This document shows positions 54,850 to 63,256 of a DNA stretch of 64,000 nt, piece after piece (position 1 is the first letter of the stretch; every line of letters begins with the position of its first letter). Below the pieces are notes generated by a model that made no database searches, had not been told where the DNA came from, and worked only from the letters and a program-made list of their open reading frames with translations. The stretch is from Hydrogenophaga palleronii_A (lineage in GTDB: Bacteria; Pseudomonadota; Gammaproteobacteria; Burkholderiales; Burkholderiaceae_C): contig NZ_JAVDWU010000002.1 in assembly GCF_031457455.1 (NCBI RefSeq), forward strand, positions 310,001-374,000, read 5' to 3'. Made by a program: the position numbers and the translations under genes.

Positions 54850-55944
54850 ATGAGCAAGCACCGCATCGCTGTCATCGCCGGAGATGGCATTGGCCAGGAA
54901 GTCATGCCTGAAGGACTTCGGGTGTTGGAGGCGGCGGCTTCCCGGTTCAACATTGAGCTGCAATTCGACCACTTTGATTTCTCGAGTTGCGACTATTTCG
55001 AGCGGCACGGCAAGATGCTGCCCGATGACTGGAAGGACCAGATCGGTGGCCACGAGGCCATCTATTTCGGCGCGGTGGGCTGGCCGGACAAAGTGCCTGA
55101 CCACATCTCGCTGTGGGGTTCGCTGTTGCTGTTCCGACGCGAGTTCGATCAGTACGTGAACATCCGGCCTGCGAAGCTCATGCCAGGTGTGACCGCACCG
55201 GTGGTGCGCCGTGACGGCAGTCCACGGTTGGCCGGCGAGATCGACATGGTGATCGTGCGCGAAAACACCGAGGGTGAATACTCCAGCATTGGCGGGCGCA
55301 TGTATCCCGGTACCGAGCGCGAGATCGTGGTACAGGAGACAGTGATGTCACGCATCGGCGTGGATCGGGTGTTGCGTTACGCCTTCGAGGTGGCGCGCTC
55401 GCGCCCCAAAAAGCACCTGACCAGCGCGACCAAATCCAACGGCATTGCGATCACCATGCCTTATTGGGACGAACGCGTGGCGGAGATGGCCAAACAGTAT
55501 CCGGACGTCAGGGTCGACAAGTTCCACATCGACATTCTCACCGCCCATTTCGTCCAGCGCCCCGATTTTTTTGATGTGGTGGTGGGCAGCAATCTGTTTG
55601 GCGACATCCTCTCCGATCTGGGTCCGGCATGCACTGGCACCATCGGCATCGCGCCCAGTGCCAACCTCAACCCGGACCGCACGCACCCGTCTCTGTTCGA
55701 ACCGGTGCACGGTTCCGCCCCCGACATCGCAGGACGGCAAATCGCCAACCCGATCGGGCAGATCTGGTGTGGCGCCATGATGCTCGATTTCCTGGGGCAT
55801 CGTGCGGCCCATGACGCCGTGATGCAGGCCATCGAGTCGGTCCTGTCGCCTGGCAGCGGGGCTCCGCGCACCCCCGACCTTGGTGGCTCCGCCCAGACCA
55901 GTGACGTTGGCAAGGCCATCGAGCAGGCGCTGTTGGGCGCCTGA
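54850..55944 (+). CDS. Tartrate/D-malate dehydrogenase family enzyme
   Basis: 364 residues, isocitrate/isopropylmalate dehydrogenase fold. IAVIAGDGIGQEV at the start, active-site RENTEGEYSSIGGR, the Lys in SATKSNGIAITMPYWDE and VVGSNLFGDILSDLGPA with metal-binding Asp residues are seen. Length and the RENTEGEYSSIGGRMYPGTE pattern are those of TtuC-type tartrate dehydrogenase/decarboxylase. ATG 54850 has AGGAGA. Oxidises tartrate or D-malate with NAD. Confidence 0.92.
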   Translation: MSKHRIAVIAGDGIGQEVMPEGLRVLEAAASRFNIELQFDHFDFSSCDYFERHGKMLPDDWKDQIGGHEAIYFGAVGWPDKVPDHISLWGSLLLFRREFDQYVNIRPAKLMPGVTAPVVRRDGSPRLAGEIDMVIVRENTEGEYSSIGGRMYPGTEREIVVQETVMSRIGVDRVLRYAFEVARSRPKKHLTSATKSNGIAITMPYWDERVAEMAKQYPDVRVDKFHIDILTAHFVQRPDFFDVVVGSNLFGDILSDLGPACTGTIGIAPSANLNPDRTHPSLFEPVHGSAPDIAGRQIANPIGQIWCGAMMLDFLGHRAAHDAVMQAIESVLSPGSGAPRTPDLGGSAQTSDVGKAIEQALLGA

Positions 55945-56046
55945 CCACGGAAGGGTCCAACGTTGCGCCGCTGAGACCCTGTGACTGGGCCGGCCCGCCA
56001 GCACCCGTTGTGAAAGCGACTAGAATCTCGCGTTTCGTGATGTCTG

Positions 56047-56155
56047 GTGAGCTCCAGTGCCGCACGCGTATTGACAGCGGTGGCGGCCCGTGGGTCTAAT
56101 CACCCGGCGCTCTGGCGTGGCCCGATGGGTTGCGCAGGTGCCCATCGGAGCTCAC
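56047..56155 (+). ncRNA. Structured hupB leader or small RNA candidate
   Basis: Outer pair GTGAGCTCC (56047-56055) and GGAGCTCAC (56147-56155), with an inner hairpin CCGATGGG (56122-56129) and CCCATCGG (56141-56148). A TAGAAT box at 56021 could be the promoter. It is not recognised as a known RNA family; it may only be an mRNA leader. Confidence 0.35.
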
Positions 56156-56238
56156 AGGGTTTGCCCGCGATACCAACAGTACCGTCGGCCTGCACCTTTC
56201 CACACGGATTCTTTCAATCAATTCAAGAGGGGCTATTT

Positions 56239-56511
56239 GTGAATAAAACCGAACTCGTCGAACACATCGCCAAGCACGCCGACATCTCCAAGGCGGCAGC
56301 TGCGCGAGCGCTGGACTCCACCATCACCGCCATTCGCACCACGCTCAAAAAGGGCGGCACCGTTTCGCTGGTGGGTTTTGGTTCGTTTGCCGTGACGAAA
56401 CGCCCGGCGCGTAAAGGGCGCAACCCACGCACGGGTGCTGAGATTAAAATCAAGGCCGCCAAGGTCCCGAAGTTCCGCCCGGGCAAGGCCCTCAAAGATG
56501 CGCTGAACTGA
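56239..56511 (+). CDS. hupB: DNA-binding protein HU
   Basis: 90 residues, the standard HU length. SLVGFGSFAVTKRPARKGRNPRTGAEIKIKAAKVPKFRPGKALKDALN carries the beta-arm that embraces DNA. The start is GTG 56239, with GAGGGG 6 nt upstream, instead of ATG; upstream frame extension to 56047 is only open by chance. It precedes tRNA-Val, and a long structured leader lies upstream. Confidence 0.97.
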   Translation: MNKTELVEHIAKHADISKAAAARALDSTITAIRTTLKKGGTVSLVGFGSFAVTKRPARKGRNPRTGAEIKIKAAKVPKFRPGKALKDALN

Positions 56512-56533
56512 TGCGATCTGCAGGTTTCCGGTG

Positions 56534-56609
56534 GGGTGCTTAGCTCAGTTGGTAGAGCGGCGCCCTTACAAGGCGTAGGTCGGCGGTTCGACCCCGTCAG
56601 CACCCACCA
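56534..56609 (+). tRNA. tRNA-Val (anticodon TAC)
   Basis: 76 nt. Acceptor GGGTGCT pairs with AGCACCC, anticodon loop CTTACAA with TAC, T-loop TTCGACC, and CCA is encoded (56607-56609). Confidence 0.97.
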
Positions 56610-56615
56610 CCACTG

Positions 56616-56644
56616 AAAAGGCGAACCCGGGTTCGCCTTTTTTT
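56616..56644 (+). terminator. Terminator after hupB-tRNA-Val
   Basis: GGCGAACC, CG, GGTTCGCC followed by T7. It lies directly after the tRNA. Confidence 0.9.
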
Positions 56645-56701
56645 ATGTTGCCGCAGCGCCCGAGTGGGTGGCTCCGGTCTTTTGTTTCAGGGTATCAAGG
56701 C

Positions 56702-58621
56702 ATGTTCGATTCCATCCGCAATCACAAGAAGTACCTCATGGGCTTCTTGATGATCCTGATCATTCCAGCGTTCGTGCTGTTCGGCGTCGAGGGTTACAGC
56801 CGCTTCAACGAAGGCGGGGAACCAGTGGCCACCGTCGACGGAAAAGAAATCAACAAGCTGGAATGGGATCGGGCGCACCAGACCGAATCGCAACGTCTGC
56901 GTGAAGCCATGCCTTCTCTGGACGCGCGCATGCTCGACAGCGAAGAGGCGCGCTACGCCACCCTGGAGCGCCTGGTGCGCCAGCGGGTTCTGGCCACTGC
57001 GGCTCAGAAACTCAACCTCTATACCAGCGATCGCCGGCTGGCACAGGATCTGCAGGCCAATGAAACCATTGCTTCCTTGCGTCGTCCGGACGGCACGCTG
57101 GATGTGGATGCATACCGTGTGTTGCTGGGTCGTCAGGGCTTGACGCCCGAGATGTACGAGGCGAGGGTGAGGGCCGATCTTTCGCAGCGGCAAGTTGCGC
57201 AAGCCATCCAGGGCACCAGTTTCGCCACCGAGGCGCTGGCAAATGTGTCATTGAACGCCTTCTTTGAACGGCGCGAGATCCGGGTGGCGCAGTTTCTGTC
57301 CACAGACTTTGCCGCCAGCGTGAAACCAACCGAGGCCGAGATCGAAGCGTTTTACAGCAGCAACGCGGCGCTGTTTCAGGCACCCGAGCAGGCCGATATC
57401 GAGTACCTCGTGCTCGACGCAGCGGCGCTGGAAAAGTCGGTCGTGCTGGCAGAGGCCGATGTGCGGGCCTACTACGAACAGAACGCTGCCCGCTTGTCAG
57501 GTTCCGAAGAGCGTCGCGCCAGCCACATCCTGCTGACCGTGCCCCAGGGCGCTTCTGATGCCGACAAGGCTGCTGTTCGTGAGCGCGCTGCTGCGCTGCT
57601 TGCACAGGTAAAGGGTGCACCCCAGACCTTTGCCGAAGTGGCGAAATCACAATCGCAGGACCCCGGCTCGGCGCCAAATGGAGGCGATCTCGATTTCTTT
57701 GCTCGCGGCTCCATGGTCAAGCCGTTTGAAGATGCGGTCTACGCGATGCAGAAGGGCGACATTTCCGATCTGGTGGAAACCGAATTCGGTTTTCACATCA
57801 TTCAGCTCACCGACATCAAGGCTCCCCCACTGAAGAGCTTTGAGGACATGCGCGCCGAGATCGAGAAGGATCTGAAGCGACAGCAGGCACAGCGCCTCTT
57901 TGCGGACTCAGCCGAAGCCTTCAGCAACCTGGTGTACGAACAACCCGATTCGCTTCGGCCTGCCGCAGAGCGCTTCAAACTCAACATCCAGGAGGCGAAA
58001 GGCTTGACCCGCCAGCCTCAGCAAGACGCTGGCGTTCTGGCCAACCCCGCGTTGCTTGAGGCGATTTTCTCGCCCGAATCCATCGAGCGAAAGCGCAACA
58101 CGGAGGCCGTTGAAACCGGCTCTGGTCAACTGACCTCGGCTCGCGTGGTCCAGCACTCACCTGCGCGCACCCTGCCTCTGGCCGATGTCCGCGAGAGCGT
58201 GCGGCAAAGACTGGTGGCACAGCGCTCTGCCGAACTGGCGCGAGAAGAGGGCGAGAAAAAGCTGGCCGCATGGAAAGCGGGAGGCGACACCACAGGGCTT
58301 GCAGCAGCGGTCACGGTTTCACGTGACAACCCGCAGGGCGTCCTGCCCCAGGTGCTCACGGCAGCGCTCAGTGCAGACCCCAAGGCTCTGCCGGCCTGGG
58401 TTGGCGTGAGCCTGGGCGAGCAGGGGCATGCGGTGGTCAGGGTGGACAAGGTGCTGCCCCGCGAACCGGGCGACGCACAGCGCCTGGCGCAAGAGGTGCA
58501 GCAGTACACCCAGTGGTGGTCCGCCGCCGAAGGCGTGGCCTATTACGACATGCTCAAGGAGCGGTTCAAGGTCCGCATCCTGGTTCCGGAACCTGCTGCT
58601 GCGGCCGCCGCACCACGTTGA
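56702..58621 (+). CDS. ppiD: Membrane-anchored periplasmic peptidyl-prolyl isomerase PpiD
   Basis: 639 residues: N-terminal anchor span (YLMGFLMILIIPAFVLFG, about 10-27), SurA_N-like chaperone domain (about 35-250), a parvulin domain (about 260-370: RRASHILLTVPQGA ... GGDLDFFARGSMVKPFEDAVYAMQKGDISDLVETEFGFHII), then a C-terminal domain. It assists folding of outer membrane and secreted proteins at the Sec exit. ATG 56702 with AAGG is chosen over 56645, which lies in the terminator's 3' side. Confidence 0.93.
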   Translation: MFDSIRNHKKYLMGFLMILIIPAFVLFGVEGYSRFNEGGEPVATVDGKEINKLEWDRAHQTESQRLREAMPSLDARMLDSEEARYATLERLVRQRVLATAAQKLNLYTSDRRLAQDLQANETIASLRRPDGTLDVDAYRVLLGRQGLTPEMYEARVRADLSQRQVAQAIQGTSFATEALANVSLNAFFERREIRVAQFLSTDFAASVKPTEAEIEAFYSSNAALFQAPEQADIEYLVLDAAALEKSVVLAEADVRAYYEQNAARLSGSEERRASHILLTVPQGASDADKAAVRERAAALLAQVKGAPQTFAEVAKSQSQDPGSAPNGGDLDFFARGSMVKPFEDAVYAMQKGDISDLVETEFGFHIIQLTDIKAPPLKSFEDMRAEIEKDLKRQQAQRLFADSAEAFSNLVYEQPDSLRPAAERFKLNIQEAKGLTRQPQQDAGVLANPALLEAIFSPESIERKRNTEAVETGSGQLTSARVVQHSPARTLPLADVRESVRQRLVAQRSAELAREEGEKKLAAWKAGGDTTGLAAAVTVSRDNPQGVLPQVLTAALSADPKALPAWVGVSLGEQGHAVVRVDKVLPREPGDAQRLAQEVQQYTQWWSAAEGVAYYDMLKERFKVRILVPEPAAAAAAPR

Positions 58622-58626
58622 TCGAC

Positions 58627-58647
58627 TTCACCCGGCATCCGGGTGAA
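58627..58647 (+). terminator. Perfect hairpin after ppiD
   Basis: TTCACCCGG, CAT loop, CCGGGTGAA: 9-bp perfect stem just after the stop, but with no T-run. Likely an mRNA 3' end. Confidence 0.6.
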
Positions 58648-58667
58648 AAGTCGAGTGGACTTCGAGC

Positions 58668-58673
58668 TATAAT
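58668..58673 (+). promoter_or_regulatory. Promoter -10 box of tRNA-His
   Basis: TATAAT, a perfect -10 consensus, 12 nt upstream of the tRNA. Confidence 0.7.
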
Positions 58674-58684
58674 TCGACGCTTGC

Positions 58685-58761
58685 GGTGGCTGTAGCTCAG
58701 TTGGTAGAGTCCAGGATTGTGATTCCTGTTGTCGTGGGTTCGAGCCCCATCAGCCACCCCA
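58685..58761 (+). tRNA. tRNA-His (anticodon GTG)
   Basis: 77 nt including the extra G at -1 that is specific to tRNA-His; GGTGGCTG pairs with CAGCCACC. Anticodon loop TTGTGAT with GTG, CCA encoded (58759-58761). Confidence 0.96.
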
Positions 58762-58771
58762 TCGAATGAAG

Positions 58772-58801
58772 AAAGCCCGGTTTTTGAAACCGGGCTTTTT
58801 T
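58772..58801 (+). terminator. Terminator of tRNA-His
   Basis: AAAGCCCGGTTT, loop TTGA, AACCGGGCTTT then T-run. Confidence 0.9.
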
Positions 58802-59042
58802 GTTTGTGGTCTTGACGCTTGCGAGATTTGCGATGGGGTTCCCCGGATGACAAGATATCTGGAAAGCGGAACCACTGACAGACCGACAGCAACAAGCCAC
58901 GCGACGGCTTCCAGACTCGTCTGTTGAATGCCTGCGTTAGATAGCGCACAGACGGCTGGCCGAACCCATACAAAATGGGTCGTCTGCCCTGATGCCTCAG
59001 CACAGGCCGCGCCACCACCCCAGTTCCATCGACGGAGAAACC

Positions 59043-59195
59043 ATGAACCTGAATTTGAGCATTGGCCCACTGATCGCACTGATCGCCGGCATCCTGATCC
59101 TCATCATGCCCCGCATGCTGAACTACATCGTTGCGATTTACCTGATCATCATCGGTCTGGTTGGCTTGCTGGGTGGCAGTTTCAACTTGCGATAG
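59043..59195 (+). CDS. DUF3096-like 50-residue membrane protein
   Basis: 50 residues: two predicted spans (IGPLIALIAGILILIMP and YIVAIYLIIIGLVGLLGG), GGAGAAA ribosome site. Such small proteins of this family are common in proteobacteria; the role is not known. Confidence 0.85.
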   Translation: MNLNLSIGPLIALIAGILILIMPRMLNYIVAIYLIIIGLVGLLGGSFNLR

Positions 59196-59231
59196 AGGAG
59201 CAGGGCTAGAGGCGCATGACGCCCTGCCGGT

Positions 59232-60218
59232 TCAGTTCACCAGCACCAACTTGCCCTTGACCGATCGCGATCCCATGATTTCGTAGGCCTTGTGCAACTC
59301 GCTCATGGGCAGGGTCTGGTCGATCACGGGCTTGACCTGGCCTTTGGCGTACATGCTGGCCAGTGTTTGCATCATCTCGGCGTTGGCCGTGGGTTCGCGG
59401 CGCGCGAAGTCGCCCCAGAACACGCCCACGATGCTTGCGCCCTTGAGCAAGGTCAGGTTCAAGGGCAGAGAGGGAATCGGGCCACTGGCAAAGCCCACCA
59501 CGAGGTAGCGACCCCGCCAGGCAATGGACCGGAAGGCCGGCTCGGCAAATTCGCCGCCCACGGGGTCGTAAATCACGTCCGGGCCCTTGCCATCGGTCAA
59601 CTGCTTGATCACGTCGCGAAGCCCCTTGGCGGGCGTGTGCTCGCTGTAGTTGATGGTGGCATCGGCGCCCAACTGCTTGCACAGCTCGCATTTCTCTTCG
59701 CTGGACGCTGCGGCAATCACCCGCGCGCCGGCCGCTTTGGCAATCTGTATCGCGGCGGTGCCCACGCCTCCGGCGGCACCGAGTATCAATACCGTCTCGC
59801 CGGCCTTGAGTGCGGCCCGGTCCATCAGCGCATGCCACGAGGTGGCGTAGATCATGATGAAAGCCGCTGCATCCACCGGAGGAAAGCCGAGAGGCAGCGG
59901 CATGCACAGCGCAGCAGGTGCCAGGGTGTGGGTACCAAAGCCGCCGGTGCCGCTGAGACACGCCACAGGCTGACCCACCTGGAGATGGGTAACGCCCTCG
60001 CCCAGGGCCTGAACCACCCCGGCGTACTCCGAGCCCGGCACAAAGGGCAGGGCGGGCTTCATCTGGTACTTGTTCTGCACAATCAGGAGATCAGGGAAAT
60101 TCAGGCTCGCAGCCTGGATTTCGATCAGCACCTCGCCTTTTTGAGGCACAGGGGTCGGCAATTCTTTCCAGATCAGGGCGTCGACGCCCACCGGGTTCTC
60201 GCACAGCCAGGCTTGCAT
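59232..60218 (-). CDS. NADPH:quinone oxidoreductase-type MDR dehydrogenase
   Basis: 328 residues; zinc-free medium-chain dehydrogenase. FPDLLIVQNKYQMKPALPFVPGSEYAGVV at the start and NADPH-binding ILGAAGGVGTAAIQIAKAAGARVIAAASS near 150-180 are seen. Reduces quinones or enoyl compounds. No zinc-ligand cluster is present. Confidence 0.92.
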   Translation of the reverse strand: MQAWLCENPVGVDALIWKELPTPVPQKGEVLIEIQAASLNFPDLLIVQNKYQMKPALPFVPGSEYAGVVQALGEGVTHLQVGQPVACLSGTGGFGTHTLAPAALCMPLPLGFPPVDAAAFIMIYATSWHALMDRAALKAGETVLILGAAGGVGTAAIQIAKAAGARVIAAASSEEKCELCKQLGADATINYSEHTPAKGLRDVIKQLTDGKGPDVIYDPVGGEFAEPAFRSIAWRGRYLVVGFASGPIPSLPLNLTLLKGASIVGVFWGDFARREPTANAEMMQTLASMYAKGQVKPVIDQTLPMSELHKAYEIMGSRSVKGKLVLVN

Positions 60219-60477
60219 GGGGATTTCCTATGTTGAGGCACGGCATTCGGATGTGAGCAGCAGCGATGACAACTAAAACCGCGAGCATTCGCGGCAGCGT
60301 CCTCTGGGCGAAGGCGCCCATTCATGCCTGGAAACATCCGAATGGCAGGACCTGAATCAAAGCTGACCATGATAGAGACAGAGTGAGGCCCGCAACAACA
60401 GGGTAAGTCCAGCATTTGTCCCGGGCGTGACCCATGCGCAGCCAGCAGACGAACCCGATCAGCGAGGCCATTGCACC

Positions 60478-60483
60478 TAGAAT
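60478..60483 (+). promoter_or_regulatory. Candidate -10 box of surE with leaderless mRNA
   Basis: TAGAAT ends 7 nt before the ATG at 60491; no ribosome site is seen. Confidence 0.45.
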
Positions 60484-60490
60484 CTGCTCA

Positions 60491-61324
60491 ATGAAAATCC
60501 TCATCTCGAATGACGACGGTTACCAGGCGCCGGGCATCGTCGCCCTGTACGAAGCGCTCAAAGGACTGGCCGAGGTGGAAGTGGTGGCGCCGGAGCACAA
60601 CAACAGCGCCAAGTCCAATGCGCTCACCCTGCATTCGCCACTGTATGTTCACACGGCACCCAACGGATTTCGTTACGTCAATGGCACCCCAGCCGACTGC
60701 GTGCACATCGCATTGACCGGTTTGCTCGGCTACCGGCCCGACCTGGTGGTGTCAGGCATCAACAACGGTGCCAACATGGGGGATGACACCATTTATTCCG
60801 GCACCGTTGGTGCGGCCATGGAGGGCTACCTGTTTGGCATCCCGGCCATCGCGTTTTCCCAGACCGAGAAGGGATGGGCTCACCTGGAGGCGGCTGCCAG
60901 CAAGGCCAGTCAACTGGTGGCTCAGTTGTTGCCCTCCTTGAGCGAGGCGGCGCAGCGGGCGGAACCCTGGTTGCTTAATGTGAACATCCCCAACCGGCCG
61001 CTGCAAGACATCAAGGGCTTCAAGGTGGCGCGCCTGGGACGGCGCCATGCGGCCGAACAGGTCATCTCGCAGACCAATCCCCGGGGTGACACCATGTACT
61101 GGATTGGAAATGCCGGGCCTGCCAAAGACGATGCCGAAGGAACCGATTTCCACGCGGCCGCCCAAGGCTACGCCACGATCACACCCCTGCAGGTGGATCT
61201 GACCGATCACGATAGACTGCCTTATTGGGCACCGGCGGCGGCCCAGCTTTCGCAAGCGTCGCCGTCGACGACGCAATTGCCCAAAGAAGCCCCTATGACG
61301 ACCGACGCAGGAGATGCTTTTTGA
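60491..61324 (+). CDS. surE: 5'/3'-nucleotidase SurE
   Basis: 277 residues. MKILISNDDGYQAPGI with the metal-binding Asp pair D8-D9, the NNSAKSNALT phosphate loop, and GINNGANMGDDTIYSGTVGAAMEG complete the SurE active site. The C-terminal 25 residues are a non-conserved tail. Removes phosphate from nucleotides and exopolyphosphate. Overlaps the next gene by 4 nt (TTGA). Confidence 0.96.
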   Translation: MKILISNDDGYQAPGIVALYEALKGLAEVEVVAPEHNNSAKSNALTLHSPLYVHTAPNGFRYVNGTPADCVHIALTGLLGYRPDLVVSGINNGANMGDDTIYSGTVGAAMEGYLFGIPAIAFSQTEKGWAHLEAAASKASQLVAQLLPSLSEAAQRAEPWLLNVNIPNRPLQDIKGFKVARLGRRHAAEQVISQTNPRGDTMYWIGNAGPAKDDAEGTDFHAAAQGYATITPLQVDLTDHDRLPYWAPAAAQLSQASPSTTQLPKEAPMTTDAGDAF

Positions 61325-62199
61325 AACGGGACGTCATCGGCAAGTTGGTCAAGCCATCGGCCGTCGGCGCGGAAGTGCGGCCCAGGCCCTCGTTTCCCGT
61401 CAAGCTGACGACCGCACAGCAGGCGCCACAGGGTCGCAGCCAGGTGGGAGCCTCCGGTCAGGGTCCTCGGGTGCAGGCAGTTGGCAAACCCGCTGCGTTT
61501 GCCCCAGTCCAGGTGGGGCGGGAACCATCAAGACCTCCAGTCCGAAAGGCCCACGGGACAGAGTCGCAGGCGGCTCGCTTGGCCATGGTGCGAAAGCTGG
61601 AGACCCACGGCATTCGGCATCCGGCGGTGCTTGCCGCCATGGGCAAGGTGGAACGGCACCGTTTCGTGGATTCGGCGCTGGCCAATCAAGCCTATGAAGA
61701 CACCAGTCTGCCCATTGGCCTCGGGCAGACCATTTCCAAACCGAGCGTGGTGGCTCGCATGATCGAACTGCTGTGTCACGACCGGCCTGGGAAGCTCGGG
61801 CGTGTCCTGGAGATTGGCACAGGCTGTGGCTACCAGGCCGCCGTTCTGAGTGTGGTGGCGACCGAGGTCTACAGCATGGAGCGCTTGCGCGGATTGCATG
61901 AGCGGGCACGCGAGAACCTGCGCCTGTTGCGCTTGGCCAATCTTCATCTTTTGATGGGGGACGGCATGTTGGGCTTTGCCAAGGGGGCGCCCTATGCGGC
62001 CATCATCGCGGCCGCAGGCGGTAATGATATTCCGCAAGCGTGGCTTGAGCAGCTTGCCGTGGGTGGGCGGCTGGTGGCGCCGACGGTGACGGCCACCGGG
62101 CAGCAGAATCTGGTGGTGGTGGACAAGACCGCCAGAGGCCTGGTGCGGACCGAGCTGGAAGCGGTGCACTTCGTGCCACTAAAATCGGGCATCGGGTGA
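61321..62199 (+). CDS. pcm: Protein-L-isoaspartate O-methyltransferase
   Basis: 292 residues. The start is TTG 61321, overlapping the surE stop, with GGAG 7 nt upstream. A non-conserved basic and Pro-rich head (about 1-80) precedes the standard PCMT domain: RHRFVDSALANQAYEDTSLPIGLGQTISKPSVVARM and the SAM-binding VLEIGTGCGYQAAVLS. Repairs damaged isoaspartyl residues. The extra N-terminal region is longer than in E. coli Pcm (208 residues). Confidence 0.93.
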   Translation: MKRDVIGKLVKPSAVGAEVRPRPSFPVKLTTAQQAPQGRSQVGASGQGPRVQAVGKPAAFAPVQVGREPSRPPVRKAHGTESQAARLAMVRKLETHGIRHPAVLAAMGKVERHRFVDSALANQAYEDTSLPIGLGQTISKPSVVARMIELLCHDRPGKLGRVLEIGTGCGYQAAVLSVVATEVYSMERLRGLHERARENLRLLRLANLHLLMGDGMLGFAKGAPYAAIIAAAGGNDIPQAWLEQLAVGGRLVAPTVTATGQQNLVVVDKTARGLVRTELEAVHFVPLKSGIG

Positions 62200-62292
62200 A
62201 ACCCTGTGCTTCATGGGTAATCGAACATATTTTTTTGAGTACCGCCATCTGGTCGGTGCTTGCGCATAAAGGTGCAATTGGTGGGAGTTTTC

Positions 62293-63222
62293 ATGATCAA
62301 GCGCGATTTCCTTGCTGCGGACTCCGCGGTCCATCCGGGACGGCCTTCTTGGCAGGGGGCTGCAGTGGTGGGCCTGATGGCCGTGATGCTGCTTTCTGCC
62401 GGTTGCGCAACCCGTCGCGCCTCGTCGCCCGCGCCCGTGGAGGACCGTATTGGTGGTGCTGTGACGGACGTCAAGCCTTTGCCTGGCGCTGAAAATGCCG
62501 GCAAGGCCGGCTTCTACACCGTCAAGCCGGGCGACACGTTGTTCCGGATCGCGCTGGACAGCGGACAAAGCTGGCGCGACATACAGGCCTGGAACAACCT
62601 GACCAATCCGAACATTCTGGAAGTGGGGCAGATCTTGCGCGTGCAGCCGCCAGGTGCCACACCACCCCCGGTGGCGGCGGTCACTCCGCCCGCTGCGACG
62701 CCGGGTACTGCTGCCGTCACACCTGTGGCGCCTTCCGGTGTGGTGCCGCGCCCGCTCTCCTCGAGCGATCCAGTGCCACTGGCGCCTGCCACACCGTCTG
62801 CGACCACCCCGGCGACTCCGGCCGTGCCGCCGAATACGGATTCGGCCGGCGCTGACGAACTGAACTTCGTGTGGCCTGCCCAGGGCACGGTGATCGCGGG
62901 TTTCGATGAAGCCAAGAACAAGGGCGTGTCCATTGCCGGTCGCGTGGGTGATCCTGTCATTGCGGCAGCAGATGGTCGGGTGGTCTATGCCGGCGCCGGA
63001 TTGCGTGGCTATGGCAACCTCGTCATTCTGAAACACAACAATACCTACCTCACGGCCTACGCACACAATCAAGCCCTTCTTGTGCGCGAGGATCAGTCCG
63101 TTCGTCAGGGGCAGAAGATCGCCGAGATGGGCAGCAGCGACACCGACCGCGTGAAGCTCCACTTTGAGGTCCGCCGTCAGGGCAAGCCGGTCGATCCGCT
63201 CAACCACCTGCCGCGGCGTTGA
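62293..63222 (+). CDS. nlpD: NlpD-like LysM/M23 lipoprotein
   Basis: 309 residues. Lipobox LLSAGC (C38), LysM domain (73-117: GFYTVKPGDTLFRIALDSGQSWRDIQAWNN), a Pro/Ala/Thr-rich linker (about 120-200), then an M23 domain (about 208-305). The zinc site is lost: KGVSIAGRVGD replaces HxGID, while LHFEVRR keeps the end. So it is likely an activator of amidase, not an enzyme, as in E. coli NlpD. ATG 62293 with GGGAG. In E. coli rpoS follows nlpD; here an exonuclease gene does. Confidence 0.92.
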   Translation: MIKRDFLAADSAVHPGRPSWQGAAVVGLMAVMLLSAGCATRRASSPAPVEDRIGGAVTDVKPLPGAENAGKAGFYTVKPGDTLFRIALDSGQSWRDIQAWNNLTNPNILEVGQILRVQPPGATPPPVAAVTPPAATPGTAAVTPVAPSGVVPRPLSSSDPVPLAPATPSATTPATPAVPPNTDSAGADELNFVWPAQGTVIAGFDEAKNKGVSIAGRVGDPVIAAADGRVVYAGAGLRGYGNLVILKHNNTYLTAYAHNQALLVREDQSVRQGQKIAEMGSSDTDRVKLHFEVRRQGKPVDPLNHLPRR

Positions 63223-63256
63223 GCCTGAAACCCAACTCGCACCGACGCCGAACAGC

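Noticed and set aside
60322..60504. 60-residue hydrophobic ORF antisense to the surE start
   Set aside because: Overlaps the surE promoter and start; no ribosome site was found and hydrophobicity alone is weak.
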